This document shows, in pieces, positions 1 to 5,685 of a DNA stretch of 5,685 bases. A program made the translations under genes and the position numbers. The notes beneath the pieces were generated by a model. The model did no database searches. It saw nothing but the letters and a program-made list of their open reading frames with translations, and was not told the DNA's origin. This DNA comes from Flavobacteriales bacterium (GTDB taxonomy: Bacteria > Bacteroidota > Bacteroidia > Flavobacteriales > UA16): contig JAURKF010000084.1 of assembly GCA_030831885.1 (NCBI GenBank), forward strand, positions 1-5,685. Direction: 5' to 3'. Positions within the stretch are counted from its first letter, which is position 1. Each line of letters starts with the position of its first letter.

Positions 1-1618
1 AGATAATGCAGCAACAGTCGTTTGCCAATACTTCGATAAAGAGGTGAACAAAGTGGCTGTTACACTTGGTTGGGAGCAGGAATACTTTCTCATCGATAGC
101 TCACTGCATAACGCTCGTCCGGATATAGCCATGACAGGCCGTGCGCTATTTGGCGCTCGCCCTGCAAAGGGTCAGCAGCTCGAAGACCATTACTTCGGAA
201 GTATACCGGAACGTGTAATGGCGTTCATGCAAGAATTCGAATACGAATCACACCTACTCGGCATACCTGTTACTACTCGTCACAATGAAGTTGCGCCCAA
301 TCAATTTGAATTGGCTCCGATGTTTGAAGAGGCCAACCTCGCCAACGACCACAATCAGTTGGTGATGGATGTGCTCGAGAAAACTGCGCGCAAACACAAC
401 TTCCGCATTCTGCTTCACGAAAAACCATTTGAAGGTGTGAACGGAAGCGGAAAGCACAACAACTGGGCACTCAGCACCAACACAGGCGTGAACTTGTTGA
501 AGCCAGGAAAAAACCCAAAGACCAATTTGCAATTCCTGACCTTCTTTGTGAACACAGTAGCTGCTATTCATGAAAATGCAGATGTACTTCGCGCATCCAT
601 AGCAACCGTTGGAAACGACCATCGTCTGGGTGCAAACGAAGCGCCGCCTGCTATCATGTCGGCCTTCCTGGGAGAGCATCTCAGCCGCATGCTGGATGAT
701 ATGGAGAAAAATATAAAGGCAGGCAAAATGACACCGGAAGACAAAACCGATTTGAAACTCAACATCGGTAAACTTCCGCAAGCATTGCTCGATAACACCG
801 ACCGCAACCGCACATCACCATTCGCTTTCACCGGAAACAAGTTCGAGTTCCGCGCCGTGGGAAGCAGCGCCAATTGCGCCAATGCGATGATTGTGTTGAA
901 TACCATTGTTGCCAACCGTCTGCTTCAATTCAAAAAAGATGTGGACGCTCGCATCGCTAAAGGGGATGACAAGGATGAAGCAATATTGAAAGAATTGCAG
1001 CGCCTCATCAAGATCAGCAAGCCTATTCGTTTCGAAGGAAATGGCTATGGCGACGAATGGGTAAAAGAGGCAGCAAAGCGCGGTCTAAGCAATTTGAAAG
1101 ACACACCAAGCGCATTGAAAGTATGGAAGAACAAGGATGTAAATAAAATGTTTGAATCACTCAATGTTCTTACGCACGAAGAGATTCATGCTCGCTATGA
1201 AATAGAAGTAGAGACGTATGTACGCAAGCGCGAAATTGAAGCTCGAGTAACCAACGACATCGCTGTAAATCACATCGTGCCGGCCGCTATTGATTACCAA
1301 ACAAAGTTGATTGACAACGTACTTGGATTGAAGGAGATTTTCTCTGCGGCTGAATCTAAATCGCTCTCACGCACACAAACCGATTTGATTAAGCAGATTT
1401 CAATCGAAATAAACAACATCAAAGATTCGCTCGACAAGATGAATACGGAGCGTGCGAAAGCCTCCAAACTTGATATCGAAAAGCAGGCTGAAGCATACAG
1501 CAACAAGATTAAACCGTTGATGGATGCCGCTCGCGATGCTGCCGATAATCTCGAACTTATTACAGAAGATGAGTCTTGGCCTCTTCCAAAAATGCGTGAA
1601 CTTTTGTTCACCCGATAA
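1..1618 (+). CDS. glnN: Glutamine synthetase type III, C-terminal ~538 residues (5' end outside window)
   Basis: It makes glutamine from glutamate, ammonia and ATP in the cytoplasm, the main entry of ammonia into organic nitrogen. The frame is open from base 2 and the residues before the GTG at 44 ([14 protein letters not shown]) already belong to the family, so the gene starts off the window. GSIII proteins are usually about 730 residues, so roughly 190 are missing. Visible family motifs are [11 protein letters not shown] (about 65-97, metal-binding glutamates), [12 protein letters not shown] (about 284-319), NGSGKHNNW (440-466, catalytic and nucleotide region), [13 protein letters not shown] (611-649) and [16 protein letters not shown] (806-853, substrate arginines and metal-binding glutamate). 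A helical charged stretch lies at about 1360-1560, and the end [13 protein letters not shown] is typical of GSIII. The length and the GSIII-specific C-terminus separate it from GSI and GSII. The frame is intact. The start and promoter cannot be seen. glnN is the usual symbol for type III; some annotations use glnA. Confidence 0.96.
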   Translation, partial: DNAATVVCQYFDKEVNKVAVTLGWEQEYFLIDSSLHNARPDIAMTGRALFGARPAKGQQLEDHYFGSIPERVMAFMQEFEYESHLLGIPVTTRHNEVAPNQFELAPMFEEANLANDHNQLVMDVLEKTARKHNFRILLHEKPFEGVNGSGKHNNWALSTNTGVNLLKPGKNPKTNLQFLTFFVNTVAAIHENADVLRASIATVGNDHRLGANEAPPAIMSAFLGEHLSRMLDDMEKNIKAGKMTPEDKTDLKLNIGKLPQALLDNTDRNRTSPFAFTGNKFEFRAVGSSANCANAMIVLNTIVANRLLQFKKDVDARIAKGDDKDEAILKELQRLIKISKPIRFEGNGYGDEWVKEAAKRGLSNLKDTPSALKVWKNKDVNKMFESLNVLTHEEIHARYEIEVETYVRKREIEARVTNDIAVNHIVPAAIDYQTKLIDNVLGLKEIFSAAESKSLSRTQTDLIKQISIEINNIKDSLDKMNTERAKASKLDIEKQAEAYSNKIKPLMDAARDAADNLELITEDESWPLPKMRELLFTR

Positions 1619-1634
1619 TTTGGGTTTGTCACAC

Positions 1635-1663
1635 AAGAAAGGCTGCCAATGGCAGCCTTTCTT
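1635..1663. terminator. Bidirectional intrinsic terminator between convergent genes
   Basis: Arms AAGAAAGGCTGCC (1635-1647) and GGCAGCCTTTCTT (1651-1663) are perfectly complementary over 13 bp around the 3-nt loop AAT. The GC-rich core is flanked by an A-rich run on the left and a T-rich run on the right (TTTCTTATTT), so either strand gives a hairpin leading into a U-rich tract. It lies in the 65-nt gap between the stop of the glutamine synthetase gene (16 nt to the left) and the stop of the convergent aminotransferase gene (20 nt to the right), where a shared terminator is expected. Confidence 0.9.
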
Positions 1664-1683
1664 ATTTCATGTGGTTGATACAA

Positions 1684-2883
1684 TCACAATGTTCTTCCGG
1701 GGTAAACTTTCAATGCCTCGCGAAGCACCTCCACAGATGCTTGCAGTGACTCCTTATTCAACACATAAGCCAGGCGCACTTGCTTTCTACCCGGTTCCGG
1801 CTTCGAGTAAAATCCGGTAGCCGGGGCCATCATCACCGTTTGGTTGTTATGTTCAAAGGTTTCAAGCATCCATTGGCAGAATCGATCACTATCATCAATG
1901 GGAAGCTCAGCGATACAGTAAAATGCTCCCTTCGGTTTTGGACAAATTACTCCTGGAATGGTATTCAACCCATCAATCAGAATGTTTCTGCGCTCCACAT
2001 ATTCCTCCACTACTCCATCGAAATAGGATTGTGGTGTTTCCAGCGCATACATCGATGCCATTTGTCCGAATGTGGGTGGTGAAAGGCGCGCTTGCGCAAA
2101 CTTCAGCGCTGCCGACATCACCGTTTTATTGCGGGTTATCATCGCACCGATGCGCGCACCGCACATGCTGTAGCGCTTACTCACACTATCAATCATGATT
2201 GAATTATCATCCAACCCTTCAAGGTTCATGATGCTGCTGGGCACAGCACCATCATATGCGAACTCACGATACACTTCATCGGCCATCAAAAACAAATCAT
2301 ACTTCTTCACGATGTCGCGCAATTGTTCCAGTTCCTCTTTGCTGTAGAGATATCCTGTTGGATTTCCGGGATTACAAATCAAAATGCCTTTTGTTTTTGG
2401 TGTAATGAGTTGCTCAAATGCATCTATTGGAGGAAGCGCAAATCCGCTATCGATACTGCTCATTACAGGGATTACAGTCACTCCGGCCATCACTGCAAAA
2501 CCATTGTAATTAGCATAGAAAGGCTCAGGGATAATTACTTCATCGCCCGGATTGAAGCAGGTCATAAAGGCAAACACCAGCGCCTCACTTCCTCCGGTAG
2601 TAACCATGATTTGATCGGGAGAAAGCTCTATTGATTTCGAAGCATAGTACTTCGTCAATCCTTGACGGTACGCAGCAATGCCATCGCTGTTGCTATACTC
2701 CACAACCTTAAGGTCGAGCTCTTTCATTTTCGTGCGAACCACTTCGGGTGTTTCAATATCGGGTTGACCAATGTTGAGATGATACACCTTACGTCCTAGC
2801 TTTTTTGCGGCCTCTGCATAAGGCACCAGTTTGCGAATAGGCGACGCAGGCATAGCGACTGCTTTCGAAGAAATACCGGGCAT
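1684..2883 (-). CDS. PLP-dependent class I/II aminotransferase (aspartate aminotransferase-like)
   Basis: A 399-residue fold type I aminotransferase that moves an amino group between an amino acid and a 2-oxo acid with pyridoxal phosphate in the cytoplasm. Motifs in order: HLNIGQPDIETP (35-46, substrate loop), GGSEA (97-101, cofactor phosphate), PFYANY (121-126, aromatic residue stacking on the PLP ring), NPGNPTG (171-177), DEVY (202-205, Asp and Tyr contacting the PLP pyridine ring and O3'), SVSKRYSMCGARIG (233-246, with Schiff-base Lys236 and phosphate-binding Arg244) and RLAYV (370-374, Arg370 for the substrate alpha-carboxylate). Length is normal for the family. ATG at 2883 is preferred because the residues before Met11 resemble the N-terminus I recall from Bacteroidota relatives; Met11 is the alternative start. 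No Shine-Dalgarno sequence precedes it and the leader is AT-rich, as is common in this phylum. The amino-acid substrate (aspartate, aromatic or other) cannot be read from the motifs, so no symbol is given. Confidence 0.93.
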   Translation of the reverse strand: MPGISSKAVAMPASPIRKLVPYAEAAKKLGRKVYHLNIGQPDIETPEVVRTKMKELDLKVVEYSNSDGIAAYRQGLTKYYASKSIELSPDQIMVTTGGSEALVFAFMTCFNPGDEVIIPEPFYANYNGFAVMAGVTVIPVMSSIDSGFALPPIDAFEQLITPKTKGILICNPGNPTGYLYSKEELEQLRDIVKKYDLFLMADEVYREFAYDGAVPSSIMNLEGLDDNSIMIDSVSKRYSMCGARIGAMITRNKTVMSAALKFAQARLSPPTFGQMASMYALETPQSYFDGVVEEYVERRNILIDGLNTIPGVICPKPKGAFYCIAELPIDDSDRFCQWMLETFEHNNQTVMMAPATGFYSKPEPGRKQVRLAYVLNKESLQASVEVLREALKVYPGRTL

Positions 2884-2900
2884 AGAAAAATATTTGACAA

Positions 2901-2934
2901 CAAATGTACACGCTCAAAACATGTACGCGACCAA
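2901..2934 (-). promoter_or_regulatory. Candidate Bacteroidota-type promoter for the aminotransferase gene
   Basis: On the minus strand, TACATTTG (2908-2901) matches the Bacteroidota -7 consensus TAnnTTTG. A TTG (2934-2932) lies 23 nt upstream, at the long end of the spacing reported for the -33 element. Transcription would start about 10 nt before the ATG at 2883, giving a very short leader. The TTG sits just past the stop codon of the acetyltransferase gene, so the site fills most of the 52-nt gap. The consensus comes from family knowledge; use of the site is inferred. Confidence 0.45.
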
Positions 2935-2935
2935 T

Positions 2936-3379
2936 TCAGAGTGCCTTCCACATAAAATGATGCGGGCCGATGAGCGGCACTTCATATATATCGGACTCTT
3001 TGTTGAAACCTAAACTCTCATAAAAGGGAACAGCAATCAATCGAGCATCGCACCAAAGCACCTGTATATTCTCATTACGTAATCGCTCCACGGCAAAGTC
3101 TATTAGCAGCCTACCCGCATGCATGCGCCTGTAGTCGGGATCAGTGGCCATTGCTCGTAAACGATATTGCGACTTCATTTCAAGCCGAGGCGATTCCATC
3201 GCGAAAAATGAACCGATGCTTACGAGCCGTTCTTGATCAAAGACCCCCACATGAAATGCATCCTCGCGATTATCGATATCAATAACGCATACAACGGGTG
3301 ATGGCAAGTGAGGCCACAACACGCGATGACGCAGCGAACGTGTTTCCTGAGCCGATATGATTCGGGCAATCAACTCCAT
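2936..3379 (-). CDS. GNAT-family N-acetyltransferase
   Basis: A 147-residue single-domain protein of the Gcn5-related acetyltransferase fold, which transfers acetyl from acetyl-CoA to an amine. The N-terminal half has the short strands usual in the family (HVGVFDQERLVSIGSFFA, 43-60). Motif A is RLRAMATDPDYRRMHAGRLL (73-92), where R84-x-x-H87-x-G89 fills the Q/R-x-x-G-x-G/A acetyl-CoA loop, with His in place of the first Gly. Motif B is AVPFYESLGF (116-125) with Tyr120 near the usual general-acid position. The end GPHHFMWKAL resembles the small ElaA/YjcF-like group. There is no signal peptide or membrane segment. The ATG overlaps the last base of the prfA stop (TGATG), and GGGAG inside prfA lies 9 nt upstream, which supports this start and translational coupling to prfA. 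The substrate is unknown; antibiotic, polyamine, peptide and protein N-terminus are all possible. Confidence 0.88.
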   Translation of the reverse strand: MELIARIISAQETRSLRHRVLWPHLPSPVVCVIDIDNREDAFHVGVFDQERLVSIGSFFAMESPRLEMKSQYRLRAMATDPDYRRMHAGRLLIDFAVERLRNENIQVLWCDARLIAVPFYESLGFNKESDIYEVPLIGPHHFMWKAL

Positions 3380-4461
3380 CAGGCCATGCTCCCTTCTTTG
3401 AGCTTCTCGGTATTTTCAGCGAGTTTGAGTGCCTCGATAATCTCAGCGACTTCGCCATTCATAACTGCATCGAGGTTATAGAGCGTGAGGTTGATGCGAT
3501 GGTCGGTGACACGTCCTTGCGGATAATTATACGTTCTAATCTTCGCACTGCGATCGCCTGTGCTTACCAATGACTTTCGCATACGTGCTCGTTCTTCTTG
3601 TCTGCGATTCACTTCTGCTTCAAATATGCGCGTGCGCAACATCGTCATCGCCTTTTCCTGGTTCTCGTGCTGCGATCGTCCTTCCTGACATTCAACCACT
3701 ACACCGGTTGGAATGTGCGTCAAACGCACAGCCGACTCTGTTTTGTTTACGTGCTGACCACCGGCTCCGCTGGCGCGATAGGTGTCACGACGAATATCAG
3801 CGGGATTTATGACGACATCAAACTCCTCAGCTTCCGGGAGCACAGCAACAGTAGCCGCGCTCGTGTGCACACGCCCTTGAGTTTCTGTTTCGGGTACACG
3901 CTGCACGCGATGCACACCACTCTCGAACTTCAATGTACCGTACACTTCAGCTCCTACGATTTCAAATGAAACTTCCTTGAAACCTCCCATCGTGCCTTCA
4001 TTCAAGTTCAACACTTCATACTTCCAACCTTGATTTTGAATGTAGCGTGTGTACATGCGAAATAAATCTCCTGCAAAAATGGATGCCTCATCTCCTCCGG
4101 TTCCTGCACGAATTTCCATGATACAGTTTTTGGTGTCTTCCGGATCCTTGGGGATGAGCATGAACTTCACCTCTTCATCCATCTTCTCCTTTAATGGAGT
4201 AAGCAAGTCAAACTCTTCCTGAGCCAACTCTTTCAAATCTGGATCCTCGTTGGAATACAAAATATCCTTGGCGGCTCTCAAGTCGTCATTCACCTTTTTG
4301 TATTCGTGGTATTTATCCACCAACACACCCAAATCCTTATACTCCTTCATGAGCGTGGGATAGCGCTTCATGTCAGAAATAACGTCGGGGTCGGTAATCA
4401 TCTTGCCCACTTCATTGTGTCTATCAACAATGGCCGATAGGCGATCCAGCAAATCCTGCAT
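3379..4461 (-). CDS. prfA: Peptide chain release factor 1
   Basis: The 360-residue class I release factor reads UAA and UAG in the ribosomal A site and triggers peptide release. Visible elements are the helical N-terminal domain (about 1-100), the conserved [19 protein letters not shown] (115-133), the stop-codon tripeptide P190-E191-T192 in [18 protein letters not shown], and the catalytic GGQ at 234-236 in [19 protein letters not shown]. The PxT tripeptide marks RF1, as RF2 has SPF. The C-terminal [21 protein letters not shown] is also standard, and length is normal. Start at 4461 is supported by AAGGA 9 nt upstream, overlapping the purM stop. It lies 12 nt after purM and overlaps the acetyltransferase gene by 1 nt, so it is probably the middle gene of an operon. 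In many bacteria prfA is followed by prmC, whose product methylates the GGQ glutamine; prmC is not next here. Confidence 0.97.
   Translation of the reverse strand: MQDLLDRLSAIVDRHNEVGKMITDPDVISDMKRYPTLMKEYKDLGVLVDKYHEYKKVNDDLRAAKDILYSNEDPDLKELAQEEFDLLTPLKEKMDEEVKFMLIPKDPEDTKNCIMEIRAGTGGDEASIFAGDLFRMYTRYIQNQGWKYEVLNLNEGTMGGFKEVSFEIVGAEVYGTLKFESGVHRVQRVPETETQGRVHTSAATVAVLPEAEEFDVVINPADIRRDTYRASGAGGQHVNKTESAVRLTHIPTGVVVECQEGRSQHENQEKAMTMLRTRIFEAEVNRRQEERARMRKSLVSTGDRSAKIRTYNYPQGRVTDHRINLTLYNLDAVMNGEVAEIIEALKLAENTEKLKEGSMA
3389..3393 (-). promoter_or_regulatory. Shine-Dalgarno sequence of the acetyltransferase gene, inside prfA
   Basis: GGGAG on the minus strand lies within the last codons of prfA, 9 nt before the acetyltransferase ATG at 3379. 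The distance is right for ribosome binding. Together with the TGATG overlap it fixes the start and suggests that ribosomes finishing prfA can re-initiate. Confidence 0.6.
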
Positions 4462-4470
4462 ATTTTCTTG

Positions 4471-4475
4471 TCCTT
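4471..4475 (-). promoter_or_regulatory. Shine-Dalgarno sequence of prfA, overlapping the purM stop
   Basis: AAGGA on the minus strand shares two bases with the purM TAA stop (4476-4474) and sits 9 nt before the prfA ATG at 4461. It supports that start and close coupling of prfA to purM. Confidence 0.6.
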
Positions 4476-5646
4476 ATGATTCGTAATTAAATACTCCGTG
4501 CTCACTATGAATACTGAGCCTCTTACTTTCTGAGCTTTCCACTCGTCCAACTATTTGAGCATCGATGTGAAATCCGCGGGCGATTTCAATCATGCGCTCG
4601 GCGCTAGCTGCATCCGTATATATCTCTAATCGATGCCCCATGTTAAACACGCGATACATCTCCTGCCAGGGTGTTTTCGATTCTTGTTGAATCATGCGAA
4701 ACAATGGCGGAGTGCTGAACAAATTGTCTTTGACAATGTGCAATGAATCAACAAAGTGCAGCACTTTCGTTTGCCCACCTCCACTGCAATGAACCATGCC
4801 ATGCACTTTCGAACGCATCTCCTGTAGTATGGCACGTGCCACCGGCAAATACGTTCTTGTTGGAGAAAGAACCAATCGCCCGGCGTTGAGTGGCGCATCT
4901 TCTACTAAATCTGTAAGTGAGTAGGAACCACTATAGACTAAATCAGAAGGCAGCGTGGGATCAAAACTTTCAGGATACTTATCAGCGAGTGTATTATAAA
5001 ACACATCGTGCCGAGCACTCGTCAATCCGTTGCTTCCCATGCCTCCGTTGTACTCGCCTTCATAGGTTGCTTGTCCAAAAGACGCAAAGCCTACAATCAC
5101 ATCGCCCGCTTGTATTCTCGAGTTATCAATCACTTCATCCCTTCGCACTCGCGCTATCACCGTTGAATCAACGATCACAGTGCGCACCAAATCACCAACA
5201 TCCGCTGTCTCTCCTCCAGTCACGGTGACTCGAACTCCAAGCTCCGTAAGTTCATCGGCTAATTCCTGCGTTCCTTTAATAATGGCACTTACAACTTCAC
5301 CTGGAATCAATCCCTTATTGCGGCCTATTGTGCTGCTCAGTAAAATCTGATCCGTAACACCCACACACATCAAGTCATCGAGGTTCATAATAAGCGCATC
5401 TTGTGCAATGCCCTTCCAAACTGTAATATCGCCCGTTTCCCTCCAATAGATATAGGCAAGTGACGATTTTGTGCCAGCTCCATCGGCATGCATAACAAGA
5501 CAATGCTCTTCGCTGCCCGACAAATAATCAGGCACTATTTTACAAAATGCTTTGGGAAAAAGTCCCTTATCAAGCGAGCGAATGGCGGCATGCACATCTT
5601 CCTTCTGTGCCGACACTCCACGTCGAGTATATCGTGAGTCGTTCAT
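4474..5646 (-). CDS. purM: Phosphoribosylformylglycinamidine cyclo-ligase (AIR synthetase), long form
   Basis: It closes the imidazole ring in de novo purine synthesis: FGAM plus ATP gives aminoimidazole ribonucleotide, ADP and phosphate, in the cytoplasm. The 390-residue protein has the PurM/PurL-type ATP-binding fold. Visible motifs are MHADGAGTKSSLAY (52-65, glycine-rich ATP loop), GIAQDALIMNLDDLMCVG (79-96, acidic metal/phosphate-binding stretch), GGETADV (144-150), YNGGMGSNGLTSARHD (199-214), LSPTRTY (260-266), HCSGGGQTK (286-294) and FNMGHR (334-339). It is longer than the ~345-residue E. coli enzyme, and HCSGGGQTK stands where the usual GGG-L-x-E-N-I-P-R motif is found; this matches the form I recall from Bacteroidota. 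The N-terminal NDSRYTRRGVSAQKEDVH is typical of that group and supports the ATG at 5646. No clear Shine-Dalgarno sequence precedes it. It is the first visible gene of the purM-prfA-acetyltransferase cluster. Confidence 0.95.
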   Translation of the reverse strand: MNDSRYTRRGVSAQKEDVHAAIRSLDKGLFPKAFCKIVPDYLSGSEEHCLVMHADGAGTKSSLAYIYWRETGDITVWKGIAQDALIMNLDDLMCVGVTDQILLSSTIGRNKGLIPGEVVSAIIKGTQELADELTELGVRVTVTGGETADVGDLVRTVIVDSTVIARVRRDEVIDNSRIQAGDVIVGFASFGQATYEGEYNGGMGSNGLTSARHDVFYNTLADKYPESFDPTLPSDLVYSGSYSLTDLVEDAPLNAGRLVLSPTRTYLPVARAILQEMRSKVHGMVHCSGGGQTKVLHFVDSLHIVKDNLFSTPPLFRMIQQESKTPWQEMYRVFNMGHRLEIYTDAASAERMIEIARGFHIDAQIVGRVESSESKRLSIHSEHGVFNYES

Positions 5647-5650
5647 GTAT

Positions 5651-5683
5651 AAAAAATAAAAGAGGCGAACCTTTCGGCTCGCC
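5651..5683 (-). terminator. Intrinsic terminator or attenuator hairpin just upstream of purM
   Basis: On the minus strand GGCGAGCC (5683-5676) pairs with GGTTCGCC (5671-5664) over 8 bp including one G-U, closed by a GAAA tetraloop (5675-5672). A U-rich tract, TCTTTTATTTTTT (5663-5651), follows at once. On the + strand the same stem has an A-C mismatch and no T-tract follows within the window, so it points in the purM direction. The U-tract ends 4 nt before the purM ATG. It could end a gene lying beyond the right edge, or be a conditional terminator in the purM leader. Confidence 0.75.
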
Positions 5684-5685
5684 CC

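Noticed and set aside
44..46. GTG at 44 as the start of the glutamine synthetase gene
   Set aside because: The frame stays open to the left edge and the preceding residues fit the GSIII family. The protein would also lack about 200 N-terminal residues.
254..915. Minus-strand open frames of 65 to 175 codons inside the glutamine synthetase gene
   Set aside because: They lie opposite a clearly conserved coding sequence, show no recognisable motif, and are rich in Cys, His and Phe in the way of antisense frames.
2913..2919. TTTTG on the minus strand as the -33 element of the aminotransferase promoter
   Set aside because: It is only about 6 nt from the -7 element TACATTTG, far too close; the TTG at 2934-2932 fits the spacing better.
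2831..3013. Plus-strand 60-codon frame across the aminotransferase/acetyltransferase gap
   Set aside because: It overlaps the ends of two real minus-strand genes and has no motif. Its only independent part is the promoter-like gap.
3117..3126. GCATGCATGC short tandem palindrome
   Set aside because: It falls in the codons of the conserved acetyl-CoA loop (RMHAG) of the acetyltransferase, so coding constraint explains it.
3550..3557. GCGATCGC palindrome, like the cyanobacterial HIP1 octamer
   Set aside because: I noticed only this one copy, and it encodes the conserved GDRSAK segment of RF1. Nothing else suggests a cyanobacterium.
3570..3969. Plus-strand open frames of 80 and 123 codons opposite prfA
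   Set aside because: They are antisense to the GGQ and PxT region of RF1, have low-quality composition and no domain or ribosome site.

Overview
The window is an ordinary housekeeping stretch from a bacterium that is most likely a member of the Bacteroidota. The evidence is a long type III glutamine synthetase, a roughly 390-residue PurM of the kind I associate with that phylum, an AT-rich 5' leader with no Shine-Dalgarno sequence before the aminotransferase gene, and a candidate promoter there of the Bacteroidota TTG / TAnnTTTG type. Base composition looks moderate. I cannot name a genus.

Layout, left to right. The + strand carries the 3' part of a glutamine synthetase III gene (glnN/glnA3 type), whose first ~190 codons lie off the left edge. 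It ends at 1618. A perfect 13-bp inverted repeat at 1635-1663 lies between it and a convergent minus-strand gene, and can serve as a two-way terminator. From 1684 rightward everything is on the minus strand. In the order of transcription (right to left) these are purM (AIR synthetase, 5646-4474), prfA (release factor 1, 4461-3379), a GNAT-family acetyltransferase (3379-2936) and a class I aminotransferase (2883-1684).

purM, prfA and the acetyltransferase gene are packed like an operon. A 12-nt gap separates purM from prfA, with a Shine-Dalgarno sequence overlapping the purM stop, and prfA overlaps the acetyltransferase gene by 1 nt in a TGATG junction. The aminotransferase follows after 52 nt and has its own promoter-like sequence, so it may be transcribed separately, from read-through, or both. 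A hairpin with a U-tract ends just before the purM start. It is either the terminator of the preceding gene or a leader attenuator for the purM operon.

Functionally the genes cover nitrogen assimilation (glutamine synthesis), amino-group transfer, purine synthesis and translation termination. Coding density is very high: the longest stretch without a gene is 65 nt. I found no CRISPR array, mobile element, tRNA/rRNA, toxin-antitoxin pair, defence system or other sign of a novel system. The findings below are modest regulatory and lineage observations.
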